From contig NZ_CP102278.1 in assembly GCF_025149915.1 (NCBI RefSeq), forward strand, positions 1,100,001-1,164,000: DNA of 64,000 nucleotides. Direction: 5' to 3'. Positions 19,811 through 27,233 of this stretch are shown here, piece after piece. The first letter of the stretch is position 1. The number at the start of each line of letters is the position of its first letter. Made by a program: the position numbers and the translations under genes. The notes under the pieces are model-generated. The model saw only the letters and a list, made by a program, of their open reading frames with translations, made no database searches and was not told the origin of the DNA. This DNA is from Coprococcus eutactus (GTDB lineage Bacteria > Bacillota > Clostridia > Lachnospirales > Lachnospiraceae).

Positions 19811-20872
19811 ATGCTGGATATGAAAGAACTGCTTGCTTTCTCCGTTGAGGAGAGAGCTTCAGATGTTCACATAGCTGTAGGAATACCACCTAAGCTTAGG
19901 ATCAACGGAAAACTCACGGAGGTTGAGGTTCCGCCTCTTACACCGGCTGACGCAGCCGAGGCAATAGGTTCAACCATGAAGGACAGACATAAGGCGATAC
20001 TTCAGGACAGAGGAGAGGTCGATTTCTCATTCGACTCACCGGAGACCGGACGTTTCCGTGTGAATGTATTCATGGACAGAGGAAACATGGCTGCCGCTTA
20101 CAGACGAGTTGAGACGCAGATACCAAGACCAGATCAGTTAGGTATACCTAGAGAGGTTGTTGAACTGTACAAGAGAAAGAGAGGACTTGTCCTTGTAACC
20201 GGACCTACCGGATCAGGAAAGTCGACCACACTTGCTTCTATTATTAATAAGGCGAATGAAAACCTCACGGATCACATCATAACACTTGAGGATCCTATAG
20301 AGTACATACATCACCACAACAAGGCGATAGTCAACCAGCGAGAGGTTGGTATGGATACCCTCAGCTATGCGAATGCACTTCGTGCAGCACTTCGTGAGGA
20401 TCCTGATATAATCCTCGTAGGAGAGATGCGAGATCTTGAGACTATCTCAACAGCTATAACAGCTGCCGAGACCGGACACCTGGTATTCTCAACACTGCAT
20501 ACGATTGGAGCGGCCAGTACCATCGACCGTATCATAGATATCTTCCCTACGAACCAGCAGCAGCAGGTAAGAGTTCAGCTTGCCATGGTTCTTGAAGGTG
20601 TCATATCGCAGTCATTGCTTCCTATAGCAAGTGGCAACGGACGAGTAGCAGCATTCGAGGTCATGCTTGCATCACCTGCTATACGAAGTCTGATACGAGA
20701 GGCAAAGACCCATCAGATCCAGTCGACTATCCAGACAAGCAGATCACTTGGAATGGTAACTATGGATGATTCACTCTATGAGCTATATGCGTCAGGCACA
20801 GTAACAAGAGAGACGGCCATGACATATGCTCAGGATCAGCAGTATCTGAGAAAGAAGATCAATGGACAGTAA
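19811..20872 (+). CDS. pilT: Type IV pilus retraction ATPase PilT
   Basis: Hexameric ATPase that depolymerises pili and so powers twitching. The 353-residue protein has the PilT N-terminal PAS-like domain with DVHIAVGIPPKLRINGKL, Walker A GPTGSGKSTTL (about 130-140), Walker B DPDIILVGEMRD and the His box TGHLVFSTLHTIGAAS. It lacks the zinc tetracysteine of PilB and has the PilT length, so it is a retraction rather than an extension ATPase. Its presence implies retractable, not merely static, pili. Confidence 0.95.
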   Translation: MLDMKELLAFSVEERASDVHIAVGIPPKLRINGKLTEVEVPPLTPADAAEAIGSTMKDRHKAILQDRGEVDFSFDSPETGRFRVNVFMDRGNMAAAYRRVETQIPRPDQLGIPREVVELYKRKRGLVLVTGPTGSGKSTTLASIINKANENLTDHIITLEDPIEYIHHHNKAIVNQREVGMDTLSYANALRAALREDPDIILVGEMRDLETISTAITAAETGHLVFSTLHTIGAASTIDRIIDIFPTNQQQQVRVQLAMVLEGVISQSLLPIASGNGRVAAFEVMLASPAIRSLIREAKTHQIQSTIQTSRSLGMVTMDDSLYELYASGTVTRETAMTYAQDQQYLRKKINGQ

Positions 20873-20922
20873 GATACGGATATATGGTAAAATGAATTGC
20901 GATATGGCATAATGTGAAATAA

Positions 20923-20950
20923 TTGACAAAGCGGTTTGTGCACATATTAT
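20923..20950 (+). promoter_or_regulatory. Internal promoter upstream of pilC
   Basis: A perfect TTGACA (20923-20928) is followed after 16 bases by TATTAT (20945-20950), in the 226-bp gap between pilT and pilC. It suggests that pilC and downstream genes can be transcribed independently of the ATPase genes. Confidence 0.6.
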
Positions 20951-21098
20951 AAAAAAAAACGTGCGAATAATTAAATGTTGATTAAATTTACGCAGTATAG
21001 TAAGATGTTTTACATATAGTTTATGTTGCAAAATTGTGCTTTTAACGCGCAGATACATGAAAACGTAAGAATATTAAGATTGGGTCGGAGGAGAGACA

Positions 21099-22310
21099 AT
21101 GGCAGTATTTAATTACAAGGTTGTTGACAGAGATGGTAAGAACAAAAAAGGTACCATCGAGGCCCCAAACAGGGATGGCGCTGAGAAGAAGCTCAAGTCG
21201 GAAGGATATTCCATCATGAGCCTTACGGAGCAGAGCAGTCCACTTGGGGATATTGGATTATTTAAGAAAAAGGTAAAGTCAAGAGATCTGGGAGTGTTCT
21301 GTAAGCAGTTTTCAGCGGTCATCAAGGCTGGTGTTACGATTATCTCAGCACTGGAACTTATGGGTGATCAGATAGAGAACAAGACACTCAGAAAAGCTAT
21401 ACAGGATGCCCGTACATATGTAGAAAAAGGTGGAACTCTCGCTGATGCGTTCAGAGTTAACCCTGATGTATTCCCACCTATCATGATCAACATGGTTGCC
21501 GCAGGTGAGATGTCAGGTAACCTGGAGATATGTTTGGACAGACTGGTAGAACATTTCGAGAAGGATAATGCTCTTACGTCCAAAATCAAGGGTGCCATGA
21601 CATATCCTATCGTAGTGCTTATAGTTATGGTTATAGTAATCATAGTAGTGCTGGTAGCCGTTATTCCTAACTTTGCCAGCATGTTCGAGGATATGGGAAC
21701 ACAGCTTCCACTTGCCACACGTATAATGATGGCCGCTGCGGACTTTGTGAAGTATAAGTGGTGGCTGCTCATCATCATCGTTGCAGCCATCGTATTCGGA
21801 GTTAAGTTCTTCAAGAAGACTCCTTTCGGTGAACAGCTTTTTGCAAATCTGGGACTTAAAGCACCTATATTTGGACCTCTGAATGTTAAGACTGCATGTT
21901 CAAGATTCGCAAGAACCATGAGTACACTTATGGCATCAGGTATCTCGATGATAGATGCAGTTGAGCAGGTTGCCAAGATGATGGATAACAAGATCATAAG
22001 AGACGGCTTGATGGATGCCAAGGTTCAGGTATCCAAGGGTGTGCCACTCTCAAAGCCACTCAAGGATATGGAGATGCTCCCACCTATGCTCTCAGCTATG
22101 ACTAAGATCGGTGAGGAGACAGGAGATATAGAGGAGATGCTCAGCAAGGTTGCAGACTATTACGACGAAGAGGTAGAGGCGGCAACAAACGCGCTCACAT
22201 CAGCTATGGAGCCAATCATCATGGTTATCCTTGCATGTATCGTTGGAATGATAGTTGCAGCTGTGTATGGTCCTATCATGAGTATGTACGATGCGATGGA
22301 TCAGTACTAG
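21099..22310 (+). CDS. pilC: Type IV pilus inner-membrane platform protein PilC (GspF family)
   Basis: Polytopic membrane protein that couples the ATPases to pilin insertion. The 403-residue protein has two GspF domains (about 65-190 and 270-390), each holding the pattern FCKQFSAVIKAGV or FARTMSTLMASGI. Predicted membrane segments lie at about 168-195, 218-240 and 375-398. The N-terminal segment FNYKVVDRDGKNKKGTIEA is typical. ATG 21099 has GGAGGAGAG upstream. Confidence 0.95.
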   Translation: MAVFNYKVVDRDGKNKKGTIEAPNRDGAEKKLKSEGYSIMSLTEQSSPLGDIGLFKKKVKSRDLGVFCKQFSAVIKAGVTIISALELMGDQIENKTLRKAIQDARTYVEKGGTLADAFRVNPDVFPPIMINMVAAGEMSGNLEICLDRLVEHFEKDNALTSKIKGAMTYPIVVLIVMVIVIIVVLVAVIPNFASMFEDMGTQLPLATRIMMAAADFVKYKWWLLIIIVAAIVFGVKFFKKTPFGEQLFANLGLKAPIFGPLNVKTACSRFARTMSTLMASGISMIDAVEQVAKMMDNKIIRDGLMDAKVQVSKGVPLSKPLKDMEMLPPMLSAMTKIGEETGDIEEMLSKVADYYDEEVEAATNALTSAMEPIIMVILACIVGMIVAAVYGPIMSMYDAMDQY

Positions 22311-22356
22311 AATCAGGGATGCAAGAGATACAATAGAGAGTATCATATGATATATA

Positions 22357-22467
22357 TGTTACTATAGAGAGAGTATTTCTCGGGACTCCTGACCCGGAGC
22401 CGGGAAATACAATGAGTGATTAAGTCCGGTAGTACGAGGATACCGGTTTAATATAGTGCAAAAGCAC
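22357..22467 (+). promoter_or_regulatory. Candidate promoter and structured 5' leader of the major pilin gene
   Basis: An extended -10 element TGTTACTAT (22357-22365) lies just before a long hairpin: arms TATTTCTCGG (22374-22383) and CCGGGAAATA (22400-22409), with an inner CTCC/GGAG stem. A second hairpin, CCGGTA/TACCGG (22426-22431, 22441-22446), has a nine-base loop, and a small GTGC-AAAA-GCAC hairpin follows (22456-22467). None has a T-tract. The architecture suggests a regulatory or stabilising leader RNA. The second hairpin loosely recalls the last helix of GEMM-I cyclic-di-GMP riboswitches, but the conserved GEMM core is missing, so no class is assigned. Confidence 0.5.
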
Positions 22468-22513
22468 AAACAACAAACAACAAAACGACATATAACAAAA
22501 GGAGAGTAAAATT

Positions 22514-22966
22514 ATGAAGAAAAACAACAAAGGTTTCTCACTCGTAGAGTTAATTATCGTTATTGCTATCATGGCAATCCTTGCAGGAGCTCTTGCTCCA
22601 GCACTTATCAAGTACATCAACAAGTCAAGAAGATCAACAGATGTACAGAATGCTGATTCACTTAGAACAGCTCTTCAGACAGCACTTTCAGATCCAGATG
22701 CAGCAGATGCTGATTCAGCTAATGATACAGATATCCAGTCTGCATCGACAATTTCTGAGAGCGGAGATGCGTTCCAGAAAGAGGTATATTCGATCGTAGG
22801 CAAGGCATCACTTAAGACAAAGTATGCACCTAAGGGTGGTCCGGAATCTGGTAAGACATTTGGATTTGTAGTGGATCAGGCTACAAATCAGGTTAAAGTT
22901 TATGCAACAGATGATGCTACAACATATGAGCTTTCACCATCAACATGTACTGAGTGGAGCAAGTAA
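22514..22966 (+). CDS. pilA: Type IV major pilin (prepilin)
   Basis: A 150-residue prepilin. The class III signal KKNNKGFSLVELIIVIAIMA gives cleavage after Gly7, mature Phe1 and the conserved Glu5, followed by a hydrophobic helix to about residue 32. The globular part has Asp/Ala/Ser-rich loops and only one cysteine near the C-terminus, so no classical D-region disulfide can form. It is called major because it is small, has a dedicated leader and uses almost only ATC/ATT isoleucine codons (no ATA), as dnaK and efp do. RBS GGAGAG precedes ATG 22514. Confidence 0.9.
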   Translation: MKKNNKGFSLVELIIVIAIMAILAGALAPALIKYINKSRRSTDVQNADSLRTALQTALSDPDAADADSANDTDIQSASTISESGDAFQKEVYSIVGKASLKTKYAPKGGPESGKTFGFVVDQATNQVKVYATDDATTYELSPSTCTEWSK

Positions 22967-23119
22967 TATAAGACGATAGTAAGCACTATCTCGAGTAAAC
23001 AAAATGTGGATGTATCACATAGATTGTTATCTGATCACATATCTTTATTTCGCCTCGTAAGAATATGAAAGTGACAAGATGACATCAAGAAAAAACAAGA
23101 TAAAATCCACATACATAAT

Positions 23120-23171
23120 AAAGCTTGTTACGCAACAGGTGCCATGGGTGCCTGTTGCATAATTAAGCTTT
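23120..23171 (+). other. Large imperfect hairpin after the pilin gene
   Basis: Outer arms AAAGCTT (23120-23126) and AAGCTTT (23165-23171), a TTA/TAA step, and inner arms GCAACAGG (23132-23139) and CCTGTTGC (23151-23158) around an 11-base loop. Only four T follow the outer arm, so termination would be partial. It could attenuate read-through from the abundant pilin message into the assembly genes, or protect the pilin mRNA 3' end. Confidence 0.55.
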
Positions 23172-23354
23172 TAGCGGTCAGGAGTGATATGCTTGCGGTG
23201 ACGCCGGCCAGATGGCGGTGCAGAGCTCGCGGCAACGAAACTTATGGCGGCAGCTGGCTTACCTTGTGTAGCTGGTACTTATTTTTCTCGGTGAGTTTCT
23301 TCTATATAAAAGGGTCATTATACGGAGGAGATGAACTATTAAAAGGGTGACAGA

Positions 23355-23435
23355 ATGTTGAACTTTATTCAGCAGATAGCCGGACAGTTCGGGATCTGTT
23401 GTGACAATTTCTATGAATGGGGTGAACAGCGGTAA
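23355..23435 (+). CDS. Possible 26-residue leader peptide
   Basis: ATG 23355 follows AAAAGGGTGACAG, a fair ribosome-binding site, and the frame ends at TAA 23433-23435, 52 bases before pilM. The peptide begins MLNFIQQIAGQFGICCDNF. It has no known relative that I recognise, and the evidence is only the spaced site and the position. It could be chance. Confidence 0.2.
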   Translation: MLNFIQQIAGQFGICCDNFYEWGEQR

Positions 23436-23487
23436 GCTGGTACTCAAGCAAATACAAAACTACTGATTAGCGAGGGAGGCTATAAAA

Positions 23488-25107
23488 ATGGCGAGTAATA
23501 GCAAAGTTTTAACAATCGACATTACAAATGAAAGTATTACAATCGTTGAAGTTACACCTTCAAACAAAAAACAGTCAACGATCCACAATGCTATCATCTT
23601 CGAGACACCGGAAGATGCCTATGAGGATGGAGTGATCAGAGACAAGGAGAGAATAGCAGAGGCAATCAAGTCTCAGCTCTCAGCAAATGGAATTACAAAC
23701 AAGAACGCAATATTCGTTCTTACCTCTACAAAGATCGTTAACAGAGAGGTTCTTGTACCTTTCGTTAAGGAGAACAAAATCAAAGGAATTATTAATGCGA
23801 ACTCATCAGAGTATTTCCCTGTTAATATAGAGGATTACGTGGTGTCTCACTCAGTTCTTGAGACCGTTACTGATGAAGAGAATAACAAGCAGCTCAGAGT
23901 TCTGGCAGTTGCAGCACCGGAGAACATGGTTAGATCGTACTACGATCTCGCAGCACTTGCAGGACTTAAGGTAGTAGCGCTTGATTATATTGGTAATGCG
24001 ATGCTTCAGTTGATCAAGACTCAGACAACCGAAGCTATGACAACTATGGTAATCCAGTTGGGCAGTGAATCAACCGTGCTCAACATCGTAAAAGGAGACA
24101 CACTTCTCCTTCAGAGAACAGTCCCATACGGTACAAATGTAGTAGTAAATGAAGTTATGGATGCAAAGGGTGTGGATGCTACAACAGCTATGACACTTCT
24201 GCAGAACGAGAGACTTCTGACAGTAGATTTCGATGATAATGCTATAACAGGAGCATTCAGATATCTCATCAACAACATCGGCCGTGTTATGGACTTCTTC
24301 ACATCAAAGAACCCTGATAAGCCAATAGATGATGTATTCCTCACAGGTGATGGAGCACTCATCAAAGGTATAGATGGTCTTTTCAAGGTCCAGCTCAATG
24401 TATCGACAAGAGTAATGGATACATTGTATAATATTAAGTTTGATCCAAAGATTGATCTCAAGATCTACAATCCGGTATACCTTATGGTTCCGATAGGAGC
24501 AGCTTTTGATCCGATGGGATTTGAACTTGGAGAAGCAGGAGCAAAGGGCAGTGCAAGCAGTGTTGACACGACACCTCTTGTGATTGCTTTCCTGATACTT
24601 TCAGTGATAATCGCCGGAGGAGTTACAGCGTATTCGTTCATAGCGAAGAACAAGGCTCAGTCAGAACTCGATCAGGTAAACAGAGATATCCAGGCTATAA
24701 GTGATATTGAGAAGATAGTTACTGATTGTGAGAATGCACAGAACATCTATATGGATGCTGAGAACATGTACAGCTACACAGAGAACCTCAACGAGAACGT
24801 GGGTACACTCATCACAGAACTCGAGGACAAGATGCCGAAGGGAATCAGCCTCACAGCGTTCAATTCAACTGCTGACGGTGTAGACTTTACAGGCAACACA
24901 AAGACTTATGAAGATATAGCTGCATTCGCAATCAATCTCAAGGACATCGAGTGTATCGATAATACATTCATAGAGTCTGTAACAGAGAACAAGGATGCGC
25001 AGTCAACAGATGTCACATACGATTTTACAGTTAAGTGTATATATAAGGATGCTACAGCAGATGCTGATGCAGCAGAGACTTCAGGTACTGAAGTATCTGC
25101 AAATTAA
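23488..25107 (+). CDS. PilM-PilN fusion, type IV pilus assembly
   Basis: A 539-residue protein that joins two normally separate components. Residues about 1-345 are a PilM-like actin-fold domain (opening KVLTIDITNESITIVEV, with TTMVIQLGSESTVLNIVKG and DDVFLTGDGALIKGI). A membrane segment follows at about 361-387 (PLVIAFLILSVIIAGGVTAY). After it come a coiled-coil (SELDQVNRDIQAISDIEKI) and a PilN-like ferredoxin-fold domain (MPKGISLTAFNSTADGVDFTG). In most bacteria PilM is cytoplasmic and docks on the short N-terminal tail of PilN; here the two are covalently linked. AGGGAGG lies before ATG 23488. Confidence 0.85.
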   Translation: MASNSKVLTIDITNESITIVEVTPSNKKQSTIHNAIIFETPEDAYEDGVIRDKERIAEAIKSQLSANGITNKNAIFVLTSTKIVNREVLVPFVKENKIKGIINANSSEYFPVNIEDYVVSHSVLETVTDEENNKQLRVLAVAAPENMVRSYYDLAALAGLKVVALDYIGNAMLQLIKTQTTEAMTTMVIQLGSESTVLNIVKGDTLLLQRTVPYGTNVVVNEVMDAKGVDATTAMTLLQNERLLTVDFDDNAITGAFRYLINNIGRVMDFFTSKNPDKPIDDVFLTGDGALIKGIDGLFKVQLNVSTRVMDTLYNIKFDPKIDLKIYNPVYLMVPIGAAFDPMGFELGEAGAKGSASSVDTTPLVIAFLILSVIIAGGVTAYSFIAKNKAQSELDQVNRDIQAISDIEKIVTDCENAQNIYMDAENMYSYTENLNENVGTLITELEDKMPKGISLTAFNSTADGVDFTGNTKTYEDIAAFAINLKDIECIDNTFIESVTENKDAQSTDVTYDFTVKCIYKDATADADAAETSGTEVSAN

Positions 25108-25119
25108 GGAGGTACGGAT

Positions 25120-25872
25120 ATGGATTCAATCACAAAGGGTCAGAGAAATTTATTATTATTCATACTTGGTATAGCTATTCTTGTGGTTCCTATAAGGTTC
25201 TTTGCAATGGATAATTTTGGTGCCAAAAAGGATCTTGAAAGCCAGAAGAATGAGAGACAGACATATTATAATGAGCTGAAGGCAAAGGATGCCAACAGAC
25301 AGCAGTATATAGAAGATACAGAAAAGTATACAAAGCAGTATCAGGAAGTTATAGCAAAGTTCCCTTCAGAACTCTATCAGGACAATACAATCATGTATCT
25401 CCAGGGAGTTAAGGATAAGTATAAGTTCAACTTCCCAAGTGTTACCATGGGCGAGGAGACACTTTTTTATACACTTGGTTCAGGTGCTGCAGGGGACGTG
25501 ACAACTACAGATACGACAGTGACAACAGATGCAGCAACAGACGGCACAGCTTCAACTGATGGAACTGTTTCAACAGATGGATACAACTGCTATTCAGCAT
25601 CATTCCCTGTTACATACGAAGGCGATTACAAGGATATCAAGGATGTGATCGACTATATCAAGACAGGTGATTACAGAATGACACTTGATGAGGTTACCAT
25701 TGCATTTAATGATCAGACCGGAAAATATGAGGGTGATATGACCATCACATCATATGCTGTAAACGGCGAAGACAGAACAACAGATCATGCAGATGTCAAT
25801 GTACAGATTGGTACAAACAACATCTTTGGAAACCCAACAGTCAAGTCAACAACATCAACAAGTGCTGAATAA
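25120..25872 (+). CDS. pilO: PilO-like pilus alignment protein
   Basis: A 250-residue bitopic membrane protein with one N-terminal segment (about 11-30, LLLFILGIAILVVPIRFFA), a coiled-coil (about 33-85) and a ferredoxin-like C-terminal domain (YEGDYKDIKDVIDYIKTG), the layout of PilO. A Thr/Asp/Ala-rich insertion (about 128-155) interrupts the outer domain. It begins 12 bases after the PilM-PilN gene and is expected to pair with the PilN half. Identification is by architecture and position; sequence identity to known PilO is probably low. Confidence 0.78.
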   Translation: MDSITKGQRNLLLFILGIAILVVPIRFFAMDNFGAKKDLESQKNERQTYYNELKAKDANRQQYIEDTEKYTKQYQEVIAKFPSELYQDNTIMYLQGVKDKYKFNFPSVTMGEETLFYTLGSGAAGDVTTTDTTVTTDAATDGTASTDGTVSTDGYNCYSASFPVTYEGDYKDIKDVIDYIKTGDYRMTLDEVTIAFNDQTGKYEGDMTITSYAVNGEDRTTDHADVNVQIGTNNIFGNPTVKSTTSTSAE

Positions 25873-25907
25873 TAGATGTATAACACTGAATGGAGTGAAT
25901 AAATTAA

Positions 25908-27230
25908 ATGGTAAAATCAAATAATAAAGGCTTTAGTTTGGTAGAACTTATAATAGCTGCAGCCGTATTTGCCATTCTGGTTTATCCTATAACGAATGCA
26001 CTGATAGCGGCCACCAAGACCACATCTACTTCGACAAAGAAGCAGTATGCGGTCGAGAAGGCCGAAGAAATAATGGAGAATTTCAAGACTGCAGACCTTG
26101 GTGATAAGGTTGCTCTTCCTGATGACAACGGTACGAAGACATATACATTTAATAAAGGAACGTCAACAAAAGAGAGTATATCACTTCCAAATTCAAAGAC
26201 TGCATCATACACAGATACACAGTATACATGTAACGATATCTCAATCGGAAATAATTATGAGAAGTATACATGTACAGTAGATGTCAACGATGCAGCATAT
26301 CAGGTTCTTAAGAATGGATATGTTCTTACAGGACTTGAGGGTGGTGCAACTTTTAAAAATGATGGCGGAACAGTCGTAAATACCAATATTACAGAGTCAG
26401 GTACGATCAGGAATCTTGACAGCAAGCAGTCAGCTATTATTGTAGGCGCAACTTACAATACAACGGCTGCCGGAAATAATCTGGATAATCTTGCTTACCA
26501 GTATTTCCTTGATGAGAAGCTTGCTTTACTTAAGGATTATGACGTGCAGTATAACCATTATCTTTCAGGTGGAGGTACATTCGACGAGGACCACTTCCAG
26601 AAAAATACGACTATAAAGATCTCAAAGCTTGGATCGACATATACAGTAGAATGTATAGTAGAATATACAGATTATACCAACGTATCTGTCATCAGATCAG
26701 CATATGTCAATTCAGGAAATAATGTATATAAGCCAACAACAACATATGGCGATGGCATTGTATATAAGAAGGAGTTTGCAGACAGCATACCACCTATATA
26801 TCTGCTGTATGTTCCGGCTATCTATAATGGTGCTTATTGTACAACGGACAATATCACAGTAGATAAGAGTGGTGTATCAGAGGATGCCAAGATATATGTA
26901 TTTGAATCTACAGCTGAGCTTAGCGATACATACAAGAAGATTATATGCGAACAGTTTGGCGTGAGCAATGTAGGAGATCTTACATATACAAATGCAAAGA
27001 AAAATACAAAGATGCAGGATGTTAAAGTTAGAGCAAAGCTTGCGCTTGGAACAGACGCAGACAGCCTGGACATGTTTGCAAACTTTGATTTTGACAACGA
27101 TAATTCTGATTATAACGTAAAGAAGCTGACAGATGATGAGAGCGGAAATGTATATATGTATCAGATCACAGTTACTCTTACTGACAGCACAGGAAAGAAG
27201 ACAGTAGTAACGGGAACAAGGGGGAAATAG
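25908..27230 (+). CDS. Large PilV-like minor prepilin
   Basis: A 440-residue prepilin with signal SNNKGFSLVELIIAAAVFAI (cleavage after Gly, Glu5 present), a hydrophobic stalk to about residue 33, then KKQYAVEKAEEIMENFKTA, a pattern seen in PilV/PilI-type minor pilins. The exposed part, about 390 residues, is far larger than ordinary minor pilins and is rich in Thr, Asn, Tyr and Asp. It probably lies at the pilus tip, inferred from family behaviour. GGAGTG lies before ATG 25908. Confidence 0.82.
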   Translation: MVKSNNKGFSLVELIIAAAVFAILVYPITNALIAATKTTSTSTKKQYAVEKAEEIMENFKTADLGDKVALPDDNGTKTYTFNKGTSTKESISLPNSKTASYTDTQYTCNDISIGNNYEKYTCTVDVNDAAYQVLKNGYVLTGLEGGATFKNDGGTVVNTNITESGTIRNLDSKQSAIIVGATYNTTAAGNNLDNLAYQYFLDEKLALLKDYDVQYNHYLSGGGTFDEDHFQKNTTIKISKLGSTYTVECIVEYTDYTNVSVIRSAYVNSGNNVYKPTTTYGDGIVYKKEFADSIPPIYLLYVPAIYNGAYCTTDNITVDKSGVSEDAKIYVFESTAELSDTYKKIICEQFGVSNVGDLTYTNAKKNTKMQDVKVRAKLALGTDADSLDMFANFDFDNDNSDYNVKKLTDDESGNVYMYQITVTLTDSTGKKTVVTGTRGK

Positions 27231-27233
27231 CAG

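Larger units (their letters stand above)
22967..23487 (+). other. 521-bp interval downstream of pilA without a convincing gene
   Basis: The first 150 bases are AT-rich. A large hairpin lies at 23120-23171 (separate entry), then a GC-richer stretch at 23175-23275, unlike its surroundings. AGCTGGTACT occurs twice, at 23270-23279 and 23435-23444, with a related AGCTGG at 23252. An open frame 23144-23350 exists, but it runs through the hairpin, resembles no family and has no proper start. A 26-codon frame at 23355-23435 is listed separately. The interval may encode a structured RNA. Confidence 0.5.

Noticed and set aside
22374..22446. Cyclic-di-GMP (GEMM-I) riboswitch before pilA
   Set aside because: Only the last hairpin loosely resembles GEMM. 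The conserved GGCAAACC and GACGCAAAGCC segments are absent, so the class was not called.
23175..23275. GC-rich patch after pilA as a known riboswitch class
   Set aside because: ATGGCGGCAGCTGGCTTACC faintly recalls the end of clostridial GEMM elements, but no core motif lies upstream and the order of stems does not fit.
23144..23350. 68-codon plus-strand frame downstream of pilA
   Set aside because: It starts inside a hairpin loop, has no ribosome-binding site and no recognisable composition for a real protein; kept only as part of the unexplained interval.
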